Source of the DNA: a virus
IMG/VR virus record: IMGVR_UViG_3300049810_002348
Span: 1-27,247 of that record
DNA: 27,247 nucleotides
Strand: one strand, 5' to 3'
Shown here: positions 7,757 through 14,723 of the stretch, in pieces
How positions within the stretch are numbered: position 1 is the stretch's first letter
How the letters are laid out: each line of letters opens with the position of its first letter
The notes under the pieces: model-generated
The model's input: only the letters and a program-made list of their open reading frames with translations
Databases searched by the model: none
What the model was told of the DNA's origin: nothing
Position numbers and translations under genes: made by a program

Positions 7757-8750
7757 TATTAAAATATTAGATATATTCTACGGCAACAAATGTCAACTTG
7801 CTTGTGATCACTGCGATACAAGGAGTGACTACATACGACACGGAGAATTTGATCCTACACTTGATAACATTTTAGAAAGTGTTACACTTGCTAGCCAACA
7901 GTTTAATGTAGAGTGTTGGAGTGTGTTAGGCGGAGAACCTTTCTTATACACAGATACAGTTATAGCAATTATTGAACATATTCGAAGTTTAGAAAAAGAA
8001 AAAGATAAAGTTATCTTCTTTCCTACTAATGGTATTGCATTAAACAAACCAAAGGTAATGGATCTTGCTGTAGAGTTAATTACAAAACATAATGTATGGA
8101 TGCAAATTTGTAGTCATGTAGCAGCATGGGACGTTTTAGCAAAGCATAATCAAATGTTAGAAAATGTATACGATCTTGCAGCTCGTGTAGGATATGATAA
8201 AGTTGAACCTACAAGCAGTTGGTGGTCTTCTATAATGAACTTGGGAGGTGGCAATGCTGCTTGGCAAGAGTTTAATAGACGAAAAGGTATGGACTTAACC
8301 ATGGAAGAGTCTCCTAACGAAGCAGCATGGATGAATGGGAAAAGTGGCATATATTATATGGAAGCTCATAGTTTTCAAAAAATACATAACAGAGATGACT
8401 TAGGAAAATTAAGGCCGTTTAATCAAGGAGATCCTGAATCATCATATTGGAATGGTTGTCCTAGTTGTTTTTGTGCAATGCTAATTAACAAGAAAGTTTA
8501 CAAATGCGGAGCATTAGGTACACTTAAAAATGTACTAACAAAAACAAAACAATTAGACGATGAAGATTGGCAGCCGTACTTAAATTACAAACCGGTGGAC
8601 TTAACACTTAACGATCAAGACGCTATAAACAATTTTTATAATACACACTACTCACATATAGATGCTTGTAATATGTGTCCTAAAAATGTTAATCAAGTAA
8701 AACAAAATGAACAAAACGTACTACCCAAGTACGCAAAAAATAGATTATAA
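7746..8750 (+). CDS. Radical SAM protein with C-terminal cysteine cluster
   Basis: A 334-residue radical SAM enzyme. CQLACDHC holds C16, C20 and C23, followed by LGGEP (61-65) and PTNG near 93-96. C238, C241, C243, C254, C308 and C311 (the last pair in CNMCPKN) form an auxiliary-cluster region like the one in the protein encoded at 6197-7051, which has the same overall order, so the two are divergent relatives on either side of one promoter region. The ATG lies inside the oxygenase gene with AGGA about 7 nt upstream. The 3' end overlaps the convergent gene by 6 nt, with both stop codons in the palindrome TTATAA. Substrate unknown. Confidence 0.85.
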   Translation: MNDSIKILDIFYGNKCQLACDHCDTRSDYIRHGEFDPTLDNILESVTLASQQFNVECWSVLGGEPFLYTDTVIAIIEHIRSLEKEKDKVIFFPTNGIALNKPKVMDLAVELITKHNVWMQICSHVAAWDVLAKHNQMLENVYDLAARVGYDKVEPTSSWWSSIMNLGGGNAAWQEFNRRKGMDLTMEESPNEAAWMNGKSGIYYMEAHSFQKIHNRDDLGKLRPFNQGDPESSYWNGCPSCFCAMLINKKVYKCGALGTLKNVLTKTKQLDDEDWQPYLNYKPVDLTLNDQDAINNFYNTHYSHIDACNMCPKNVNQVKQNEQNVLPKYAKNRL

Positions 8751-8756
8751 ATCTAT
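8740..8756. repeat. Inverted repeat holding both stop codons of a convergent gene pair
   Basis: ATAGATT, a 3-nt loop, and AATCTAT form perfect 7-bp arms. The centre TTATAA reads Leu-stop on both strands. It is AT-only apart from one G-C pair per arm and lacks a T-run beyond ordinary composition, so terminator function is doubtful. Confidence 0.5.
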
Positions 8757-9392
8757 CTTATCACTAGGAATATAAACTACAGCAAACACCCAAGGCTCGT
8801 CTGAGTTGTTCCACGCACCGTGTAGGTACTGTGAGTCAAACATAAACATTGGTGCTGCTTCTGGAGTAAACGCTTTATTGTCTACATGAACACCTATGGT
8901 GTCAGGTGGTAGTCCTTTAGGATATTGCAAACTAATAACCAAGTTTCTATTAGAAGACTCACCTACAGGAACTCCTGGCTTATCTACATGATCCTCTATT
9001 CTTGCTCCACTTGCAAGGCTATGTAGTTCAACTTCATAATCAAAAGCCAAAGCGTCAATGTGCTTTTTAAAGTACTCCATTAAGAAGTCTGGAATATATT
9101 CTTCAGGTGAATAAAATTTTATGTATTTCCATGCACCTTTAAAGTCATCAGGATCATCGAGGTATTCTTCGTCCTCTTCTTGCATTATCCAATTACTTGT
9201 ATATGTTGTTCCTGTATCAGTACCGACAGCATTATGCCAATATTCGGCATCCATATCCTCTGTATCTTTGACATTTTTATCTTCCAAAAACTTTATCGCA
9301 GCATTAATATCAAAGTCTTTAAAACTATCAATAAAAGGCTGCAATTTAGGGAAGTCTTTATATGTGTTAAGATCTATCAGTTCGATGTTCAT
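8745..9392 (-). CDS. 2OG-Fe(II) oxygenase-like protein
   Basis: A 215-residue protein whose C-terminal half looks like a double-stranded beta-helix oxygenase: ASGARIEDHVDKPG carries H135 and D137, and FDSQYLHGAWNNS carries the distal H191. The position ten residues after H191 is W201 rather than Arg or Lys, so 2OG binding may be non-standard. Residues 1-90 are acidic and unassigned. The start was set at 9392 because a late-type element lies 5 nt upstream on the minus strand; the frame continues to 9560, but that extension reads through the divergent gene and its hydrophobic N-terminus is an artefact. It forms a single-gene unit. Substrate unknown. Confidence 0.65.
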   Translation of the reverse strand: MNIELIDLNTYKDFPKLQPFIDSFKDFDINAAIKFLEDKNVKDTEDMDAEYWHNAVGTDTGTTYTSNWIMQEEDEEYLDDPDDFKGAWKYIKFYSPEEYIPDFLMEYFKKHIDALAFDYEVELHSLASGARIEDHVDKPGVPVGESSNRNLVISLQYPKGLPPDTIGVHVDNKAFTPEAAPMFMFDSQYLHGAWNNSDEPWVFAVVYIPSDKIDL

Positions 9393-9397
9393 ACCAA

Positions 9398-9405
9398 TAT
9401 TTATG
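9398..9405 (-). promoter_or_regulatory. Late-type promoter element CATAAATA, leftward of a back-to-back pair
   Basis: On the minus strand CATAAATA is followed by TTGGT and the ATG at 9392, a 5-nt spacing that predicts a leaderless transcript. It is separated by one base from the rightward element at 9407-9414. Confidence 0.7.
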
Positions 9406-9406
9406 C

Positions 9407-9414
9407 TATAAATA
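9407..9414 (+). promoter_or_regulatory. Late-type promoter element TATAAATA, rightward of a back-to-back pair
   Basis: This is the exact T4 late consensus TATAAATA, followed by 6 nt (TTTGTC) and the ATG at 9421. The predicted start is at, or one base before, the ATG. The two start codons of this junction are only 28 nt apart. Confidence 0.75.
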
Positions 9415-9420
9415 TTTGTC

Positions 9421-10515
9421 ATGGACTTAAATGACAAATTAGCATTCTGTATTGTAGATGATATAGATACATATAAAAACGATAGCATTAAACAAACTAT
9501 TAGAAATATTGTTGACTTTACAATATCCAATCTGCGTACCAAAGGGTATACAGTAAACATAGGTAAAAACGAAGATCAACTATTACAAAATCTAAAAGGT
9601 TATAAACATGCAGTAGTAATGAGTCCTGGCACAGAATTTATTAACGGCTTTGCGTTCTTTGAAGCACTAGATAAACTAGTAGAACAAGACTTTTTTGTAG
9701 CAGGACATATATTAGATCGTACTATGCACAATGCTTATTATGAACTGCATCATCAATGTTATGTAATTAATATGGATGCCTACAACGCATTTAAACGCCC
9801 TACAGTAGGCGCTTTAGAAAAAGACATAGTACATACCCAACTAGAACCTAAACGCAGCGTAGACAACATACACGACGACTATACGCCTATAACTGTAGCA
9901 AAAGGGTACAAGCAGGTTACGTATGCTAACAGATGTCATGGATGGAATCTATTAAAAGTAGCATTTGAATGGAACTTGCCTGTTATTGTATTTGACGATA
10001 GTATTCGTAATAACAAATGCCATTACTATCCTGAAAGCACAGAGGACTTTTTAAAACAGAAAGAACATATTGATCACAAATTAAAATACTGCGAGGAAGA
10101 ATTCGTACATACTGACAACACAGAATGGACAACTGGCATTACAGAAAAGTATGAACAAGTTGTGCTACCTGCTAGTGGAACACTATACTTAGACTTAATA
10201 GATAAAGGGCGTGTAGTGTTTTATGATTATAATAAAAAAGCACTAGACTACTGGAAAGAAACATGTCCACGTAAGGACGGCATAGATTATTTGTTTGTGT
10301 ATACTAATTTGCTTGAAGAACAGAACCTTATAAACTACTTAGATGTTAATCTAAAAACATTGGTTAACTTATCTAACGTATTCTGTTATGAAGGCACAGC
10401 AGCAAAGTACAGTTTAGAACAAAGGCTAACTGCACAAAACAAATTATTAAAGGTACTAGATACAGTATCTGATGTAAAGATTAACTTTACTATGAAAGCT
10501 GATGCTGGGCATTAA
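9421..10515 (+). CDS. Unknown large protein, possibly glycosyltransferase-like
   Basis: A 364-residue protein that I do not recognise with certainty. The N-terminal half has alternating strands and helices with FCIVDDIDTYK (about 9-19), AVVMSPGTEF (64-73) and a later HHQCYVINMDAYNAF-type segment (about 110-124) that recalls acceptor-binding text in GT-A-like glycosyltransferases. The C-terminal half has GTLYLDLIDKGRVVFYDYN (about 253-271) followed by ALDYWKE, which resembles a nucleotide- or SAM-binding beta-alpha unit. There is no signal peptide or membrane helix. It is a single-gene unit driven by an exact TATAAATA element 6 nt before the ATG. Its 3' end overlaps the convergent hydrolase-like gene by 26 nt. 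A two-domain enzyme is likely; any function is a guess. Confidence 0.5.
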   Translation: MDLNDKLAFCIVDDIDTYKNDSIKQTIRNIVDFTISNLRTKGYTVNIGKNEDQLLQNLKGYKHAVVMSPGTEFINGFAFFEALDKLVEQDFFVAGHILDRTMHNAYYELHHQCYVINMDAYNAFKRPTVGALEKDIVHTQLEPKRSVDNIHDDYTPITVAKGYKQVTYANRCHGWNLLKVAFEWNLPVIVFDDSIRNNKCHYYPESTEDFLKQKEHIDHKLKYCEEEFVHTDNTEWTTGITEKYEQVVLPASGTLYLDLIDKGRVVFYDYNKKALDYWKETCPRKDGIDYLFVYTNLLEEQNLINYLDVNLKTLVNLSNVFCYEGTAAKYSLEQRLTAQNKLLKVLDTVSDVKINFTMKADAGH

Positions 10516-11122
10516 TTAACTCAAACACATCTTGATTATTTTTGTTACCACCTATATGGTTGGCTGCCCATGTGTCAAACCCTTTTATGTCTTGATCAAC
10601 AAAATTATACAAAGGAGTTTCTATTTCAACTCCGTGTTTCCAATCATATGTTTTTTCAAAACTCCACATATGGATTATTTTACTTTTTACCTTGCTTAAT
10701 ACATTTAGGTCAAAGTATTGCAGTGCTGCTTTTTGCTCAACACTTGCTTTTTCGTAGTCGTGTAAATGTTTAAAATATTCTGCTGCTGCATTAATTTTTT
10801 TACGAAAGAATAAATCCTTGAAAGAATAATCCTTCCATTGTTTGTTTTCAATACTGCCTTTTGTAATGTTTCTAAGTTTAGCATCGTACAACCTGTTATA
10901 GTCTGTCCAGCAAAAGATAGAAATATCAGGTACATCACTTTCATTAAATTGTTTTAACATGACATCCCACACTGAGCTTCCGCCATATCCTAAATTTGTA
11001 ATTTTTGCATCGTGATGATTTCTTAGTTTTTCAATATAAGTATCGTAACCTTTTGCAATGCTATGTGGGTTAGATGTTTCGCAACAGAAACTATCTCCGT
11101 AAAATCCTATTGTTAGTGGCAT
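10490..11122 (-). CDS. SGNH/GDSL-like hydrolase
   Basis: A 210-residue protein with blocks of the SGNH hydrolase fold: IGFYGDSFC near the N-terminus (D10, nucleophile S11), NLGYGGSSVWD (G48, oxyanion block), FCWTDYNR (N76) and a C-terminal WAANHIGG with the probable catalytic H189 and D183 six residues before it. SGNH enzymes remove or transfer acyl groups, commonly acetyl, from sugars and other esters. The His block is not a standard DxxH, so activity is less certain than the fold. It is the third gene of a leftward unit after two 2OG oxygenases, with a 10-nt overlap with the upstream gene and a 26-nt convergent overlap at its 3' end. A role in modifying a glycan or small metabolite would fit. 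Confidence 0.65.
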   Translation of the reverse strand: MPLTIGFYGDSFCCETSNPHSIAKGYDTYIEKLRNHHDAKITNLGYGGSSVWDVMLKQFNESDVPDISIFCWTDYNRLYDAKLRNITKGSIENKQWKDYSFKDLFFRKKINAAAEYFKHLHDYEKASVEQKAALQYFDLNVLSKVKSKIIHMWSFEKTYDWKHGVEIETPLYNFVDQDIKGFDTWAANHIGGNKNNQDVFELINAQHQLS

Positions 11123-11613
11123 GAGTATTCAGTCACCTGTAATACTATTCTTGGAACAAAAGAAAGATTAGCAGCACCGTGTTCGTCTTGTGAGTTTTCA
11201 TATTGGAACACATCACCTCTCTTGTAATTTGCTACCATTGAGTTACCGTATATAAAAACATGTCCCGGAATAAAATCTTGTAAAGGAACCCAATAACGTT
11301 TACAGTTTTGATCATCATGAGTATGTGGATCTGTGTGCATAGGCATCATTTGCCCAGGTAGAAGTTTAGTAATCCACCAATGACATTTACCGTCTGCCCA
11401 AGGAAATGTTAAATCTATCTGTAGGTCTTGTTGCTCGTATACATACCACATTGTCTTACTAAAATCTAGTGCGGATTTTCCTTTTTCCCAAAGTGCTTTT
11501 TCAACTTCGTTTACAGGTTTCCAATCTCCAGGACGGGCTTGTCCTTCTGTAATCATCACAAGGTCATTAAGGTCTCTGCTTAGATCCTTACCGAAGTTAC
11601 CTATCCACTCCAT
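11113..11613 (-). CDS. 2OG-Fe(II) oxygenase
   Basis: A 166-residue single-domain oxygenase with a full ligand set: LLPGQMMPMHTDPH carries H93 and D95, SQDEHGAANL carries H145, and R155 ten residues later (VPRIVLQV) is placed to bind 2-oxoglutarate. The W-VPL strand and KRGDVFQY strand are typical of the family. The frame extends upstream to a TTG at 11640, but the ATG at 11613, 4 nt after the upstream stop, is preferred because it suits reinitiation and gives the same length as the related protein at 501-1001. No strong Shine-Dalgarno is visible. It sits between another oxygenase gene and the SGNH-like gene. Substrate unknown. Confidence 0.75.
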   Translation of the reverse strand: MEWIGNFGKDLSRDLNDLVMITEGQARPGDWKPVNEVEKALWEKGKSALDFSKTMWYVYEQQDLQIDLTFPWADGKCHWWITKLLPGQMMPMHTDPHTHDDQNCKRYWVPLQDFIPGHVFIYGNSMVANYKRGDVFQYENSQDEHGAANLSFVPRIVLQVTEYSCH

Positions 11614-11617
11614 GTTT

Positions 11618-12433
11618 CTAATATGTTTTGAGATGATCAATCCCTAGCCTCTTTCTAAAATCGTTTGTAAATTTACAGTCAATGCGTAAACCGTATTCAA
11701 CTTCTACACTGTTTTCTCCGCCGTGCCAGTCTTGGTCATTCCAAAAAGCAGCGTTACAGTTTAAGTAATGTTTGTTCTCGCTCTCTGGATCCCAAATATA
11801 AAATCCTCTCTTTGTGCGATAGCGTATATGTATGAATTCATTATTGTGCGGACTATATTGTTTATCATCGTGTACTCCGTTGTCTGCATCTAGGTCTCTG
11901 TGTTCAAATGCTCTACCATTATGATCGCAGTGAAAGAAAATAACTCTACCAATGCGTTCAATGATATTATTTGCTTGTAAATCTTCTACCCATTTTACGA
12001 CACCTGGAAAGTATTTGCTTTCTTCAGTCTTTTGTCTTTCAGCGTTACGTTCATTCCAGTCACCTTCATTCCAAAGGAAGTAGTAAATGTATGGATCATT
12101 AGCACCCATTGTTGCTTTTAAATAGCGTGTGAATATATTACGCTGTTTGTAATCGCCAAAGTCTGTAGGCAATATTTTGTTACCTTCGATTTTAATAGGA
12201 TCGTTATCATCTAATGCTTGATACTCGTCCCATGCTTTGTAAATTGGTTTCCAATTAAGAATATAACTGCTATCCTTCCATTCAAAGCCAGGAGCCATCC
12301 AAGTACCTTCTTTTGCATAATCTCTTGCTAATGCAAACCCTCTAGCAATCTCAGGATGCAGATCTTTGAAAGACGAAATGTCTAGGTGTGAATCTAAGTT
12401 AATGTAAGGCTTTCCGCCAATTCCTCTAATCAT
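11618..12433 (-). CDS. 2OG-Fe(II) oxygenase-like protein with long N-terminal region
   Basis: A 271-residue protein with an oxygenase core in its C-terminal third: GRAFEHRDLDADNG carries H178 and D180, and WNDQDWHGGENS carries the distal H237, with R250 (EYGLRIDCKF) as the probable 2OG anchor, slightly further away than usual. Between them lies HIRYRTKRGFYIWDP, a typical strand pair. The first 150 residues are rich in aromatic and charged residues and match nothing I know. It opens a leftward unit with a second oxygenase and an SGNH-like hydrolase. The ATG lies 5 nt after a weaker promoter-like element (GGTAAGTA). Confidence 0.65.
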   Translation of the reverse strand: MIRGIGGKPYINLDSHLDISSFKDLHPEIARGFALARDYAKEGTWMAPGFEWKDSSYILNWKPIYKAWDEYQALDDNDPIKIEGNKILPTDFGDYKQRNIFTRYLKATMGANDPYIYYFLWNEGDWNERNAERQKTEESKYFPGVVKWVEDLQANNIIERIGRVIFFHCDHNGRAFEHRDLDADNGVHDDKQYSPHNNEFIHIRYRTKRGFYIWDPESENKHYLNCNAAFWNDQDWHGGENSVEVEYGLRIDCKFTNDFRKRLGIDHLKTY

Positions 12434-12438
12434 GTATA

Positions 12439-12446
12439 TACTTACC
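12439..12446 (-). promoter_or_regulatory. Weak late-type promoter element GGTAAGTA
   Basis: On the minus strand GGTAAGTA followed by TATAC reaches the ATG at 12433. Spacing matches the stronger elements (5 nt), but the octamer has G for the sixth-position A and GG for the first two bases, so this is only a candidate. It directly abuts the rightward element at 12447-12454. Confidence 0.35.
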
Positions 12447-12454
12447 GTTAAATA
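12447..12454 (+). promoter_or_regulatory. Late-type promoter element GTTAAATA, leaderless position
   Basis: GTTAAATA is followed by GTACT and the ATG at 12460, the same 5-nt spacing as at other unit starts. The TTAAATA form is shared with the leftward element at 26732-26739. Confidence 0.6.
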
Positions 12455-12459
12455 GTACT

Positions 12460-13152
12460 ATGAGTAACAACTTTGAATATTATTATAACACAGTTCCTGG
12501 TAAAGGTCAATGCCGAAATAATCTAATATACACCAGTTTGATTAGTAAGGATAAAAAGACATTTTGCCAATGGTACTACAATGATGAACAATATCATGGC
12601 GGGCATAATCAAGTAGTGGATCCTAACCTAATGGAGGAAAAATGGTTACGTGAAATTAACTTTATACAGCAAATGGAAATGAAGTACCCACAGCATGTGC
12701 CAGAAATACAAGATATTGACTTTATCAATAAAAAATTATACTTAAAAATTGATGGGCCTGACATGTGGGAACTAGCAGGCTGTGAAGGTAACGACTACAG
12801 TGTAGTTGATAATTGGGAAGAACAAATGCTTGAGATTATTCAAGCACACAAGGACTTGGGGTTGTACAAATACAGTATGCACCCTAGCAGTTATTTTGTA
12901 GTTGAGGGGAAACTAAAAAGTATTAATTACTTCTTTACATATAGTGATCAGGATCTTGGTATTAGTTTACGCAGTGTAATGAGTCACATCAGTGAAGATA
13001 GACAAGCAGACTTATTTCCTAAAATGGAAGCTGCTGGAATCGACGTAAACAAAGATACTCCTCATTCACAAATACAGTTACTAGCATTTGATAGTTTTAA
13101 AACAAACTTCCCTGATGAAGTTATGGAAAAGGCAAAAGCAATCTATGCATAA
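12460..13152 (+). CDS. Kinase-fold-like protein, paralogue of the protein at 17411-18094
   Basis: A 230-residue protein related to the one at 17411-18094. Shared landmarks are SKDKKTFCQWY against SEDGKTFCKNY, then P-x-[VI]-x-DIDF-x-NKKLYLKIDG (about 82-98) against PEVKDIDYKNQKIYIKWYG, and GLYKYSMHPSSYFVV (about 133-147) against GIYKLTMYPHCHYIT. The order (Lys-containing strand, Glu helix, hinge-like glycine, then an H-P/C-x-Y loop) resembles a reduced protein-kinase or phosphotransferase fold, but the catalytic Asp is absent and the DFG position reads SINYF, so it may be a pseudokinase or another fold. The ATG lies 5 nt after a late-type element. It overlaps the next gene by 8 nt. The kinase link is tentative. 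Confidence 0.45.
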   Translation: MSNNFEYYYNTVPGKGQCRNNLIYTSLISKDKKTFCQWYYNDEQYHGGHNQVVDPNLMEEKWLREINFIQQMEMKYPQHVPEIQDIDFINKKLYLKIDGPDMWELAGCEGNDYSVVDNWEEQMLEIIQAHKDLGLYKYSMHPSSYFVVEGKLKSINYFFTYSDQDLGISLRSVMSHISEDRQADLFPKMEAAGIDVNKDTPHSQIQLLAFDSFKTNFPDEVMEKAKAIYA

Positions 13153-13705
13153 GATGGTACAGTGGCACAAAGACTTAGACTTGTCTGAGTTTTACAATGA
13201 AGCAGGTCGCCGCGGCTTTGTTAATAACGCAAGTCAAAAAGTAATGATCGACTGCTTTCACAATGAACGTGAATGGAATGCTTGGATACTTTATAGTGAT
13301 GACAAAGCAATAGGGAGTGTAGCAGCTCACTCCTTTGATGATGTTATGGGGCCTAACTCATATAGAATACTTACAAGAGTATGTACGTTTGGAGAAGCAA
13401 GACCACACAACGGATTAGTAAAAGCAAATAGGCTTTGTGCTGAACATCAAAACTTGACAGATCAGTTTATGCTTCCTGCTTGTTTAGAATGGACAAAAGG
13501 TAAAGGTAGAGTGTATGCAACTTCAAACAAAAGTAAAGAAGGAAGTCAACGTTTAGTACATTCAATATACTTTCCTACACTTGCTAAGATAGGTGTTGTA
13601 AGCAAAGTCAAAGAAGTGCATTACAGGCATACTGACCAAACAGTTTGGGAAATACACCCCGATAAATTTTATGCTAATTTAGAATTGTACCCTAGATGGG
13701 TCTAA
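13145..13705 (+). CDS. Unknown protein, possibly GNAT-like acyltransferase
   Basis: About 186 residues from the ATG at 13145, which overlaps the upstream stop by 8 nt; a second ATG at 13154 is equally possible, and the longer frame to 13088 lies within the preceding gene. Visible features are AWILYSDDKAIGSVAAHSFD (about 42-61, two strands with a GSV turn), YRILTRVCTFGEARPHNGL (about 68-86), and a C-terminal VHYRHTDQTVWEIHP. The central strand-turn-strand arrangement and the Arg-rich segment recall GNAT acetyltransferases, but the canonical Q/RxxGxG/A loop is not seen. It ends with a 27-nt tail-to-tail overlap with the SDR gene. I would treat it as unknown. Confidence 0.4.
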   Translation: MHKMVQWHKDLDLSEFYNEAGRRGFVNNASQKVMIDCFHNEREWNAWILYSDDKAIGSVAAHSFDDVMGPNSYRILTRVCTFGEARPHNGLVKANRLCAEHQNLTDQFMLPACLEWTKGKGRVYATSNKSKEGSQRLVHSIYFPTLAKIGVVSKVKEVHYRHTDQTVWEIHPDKFYANLELYPRWV

Positions 13706-14281
13706 GTTAGGATTAATACGTTCTAATTCTTTTCTAACGTGTTCAGTTAGTTTCCACCTAAATTCAATTTGCCTTATAGTAGGCTTCTGTGCCCAAAACA
13801 TAATTGTGTCAACAATATCATTTAATGGTGTATTGTAATCGCTTAAAAACGCTGTAGTATCGTCACCTTGTATTTCGGTGCCTTCTATAAAACTTAAATC
13901 TAAATGCAGTATAGGAATGCCGTTAGGATTAATACTCTCTAACCTACATGCTTCTGCAAGTGCTTGTTTATCATGCACATAGTCTGTAGGAATAAGCTCA
14001 GGATAGTGTCTACTAACGCTGCCCATAACAACCATCATATTCACTTTGTCTTTAAGTGCGTGGAACAGTTTTAATTGCTGTCCGTCCCTATATGCATTGT
14101 TTACAAAAAAGTCTGCACCAGTAGCTTCTTGTACAATCTTATCAAAGTCTTTTTCAATGTCATAACCGTTACTACGACTCATACCTATAATCTCATGACA
14201 ACTAACTTCTGTAAACTTATCAAATATTGCTTTACCAATACCTTTGGTATGTCCTGTAATTACAATTTTATTTTCACTCAT
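13679..14281 (-). CDS. Short-chain dehydrogenase/reductase (SDR)
   Basis: A 200-residue classical SDR. The dinucleotide loop is ITGHTKGIG (G10, G14, G16), the NNAG-type strand is VNNAY (N61, N62), the catalytic Ser is S88 (VVMGSVS) and the YxxxK pair is Y101/K105 (YVHDK). It is shorter than the usual 240-260 residues, mainly in the substrate-binding C-terminal part. It is the last gene of an eight-gene leftward unit and overlaps the next SDR upstream by 8 nt, so the two may form a heterodimer or act in sequence. Its 3' end overlaps a convergent gene by 27 nt. An NAD(P)-dependent alcohol or ketone step is likely; substrate unknown. Confidence 0.85.
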   Translation of the reverse strand: MSENKIVITGHTKGIGKAIFDKFTEVSCHEIIGMSRSNGYDIEKDFDKIVQEATGADFFVNNAYRDGQQLKLFHALKDKVNMMVVMGSVSRHYPELIPTDYVHDKQALAEACRLESINPNGIPILHLDLSFIEGTEIQGDDTTAFLSDYNTPLNDIVDTIMFWAQKPTIRQIEFRWKLTEHVRKELERINPNLDPSRVQF

Positions 14282-14723
14282 TTATATCGTATCCTGCAAA
14301 TGTAAAGCCTGGGTTATCTAACCAAAACTTAATAGTATTACTAATTAGGTCATAGTTGGCATAACTGCTGCTGGTTAATCTCAAATAGAGCATAGGATGT
14401 TTGCTGTGCAACGACTGCTCTACTACATAATTTTCAAGTTCTAACTTTTGTTCACTGTATGTTGGCATACTAAAATCTTTAAACGTTGAAGCAATACTGC
14501 CACATACAACTAGTCTACATCTATCCTTTAATGCTTCTACATATTTGATCTGAGCACCTTTTGCGTGTGCGTTTAAAATAACAACACTGTCAGAATCAAT
14601 GTGAGAGCATATAGCATCTATGTCTTGTGAAAGGTCATAAGGTCTATCAAAATTTACGCAATTAAATTCTTTGCGTAAATGTAATCCTAATCCTTTGTTG
14701 CTTCCTACTATATAAAATTTCAT
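14274..14723 (-). CDS. Very short SDR-like protein
   Basis: A 149-residue protein that keeps the SDR landmarks in a compressed form: IVGSNKGLG (G7, G11, G13), LNAHAKG (N51), VCGSIAS (S76) and YSEQK (Y89, K93). At 149 residues it is about 100 shorter than a classical SDR, lacking much of the helices after the first strand and the C-terminal cap. All catalytic positions remain, so it may be an active minimal reductase or a partner of the 200-residue SDR downstream. The ATG overlaps the stop of the cold-shock/hydroxylase gene by 4 nt (ATGA). Both SDRs share ALKDKV/ALKDRC followed by a hydrophobic strand and GS-x-[SA]-S, which supports common descent. Confidence 0.75.
   Translation of the reverse strand: MKFYIVGSNKGLGLHLRKEFNCVNFDRPYDLSQDIDAICSHIDSDSVVILNAHAKGAQIKYVEALKDRCRLVVCGSIASTFKDFSMPTYSEQKLELENYVVEQSLHSKHPMLYLRLTSSSYANYDLISNTIKFWLDNPGFTFAGYDINE

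Noticed and set aside
8740-8756. A rho-independent terminator at the convergent junction
   Set aside because: The arms are only 7 bp and nearly all A-T, too weak for a stable hairpin, and no U-run follows that stands out from background.
9393-9560. An N-terminal extension of the oxygenase at 8745-9392 with a hydrophobic, membrane-like stretch
   Set aside because: It reads antisense through the divergent gene starting at 9421 and crosses both promoter elements; the ATG at 9392 sits 5 nt after a late-type element.
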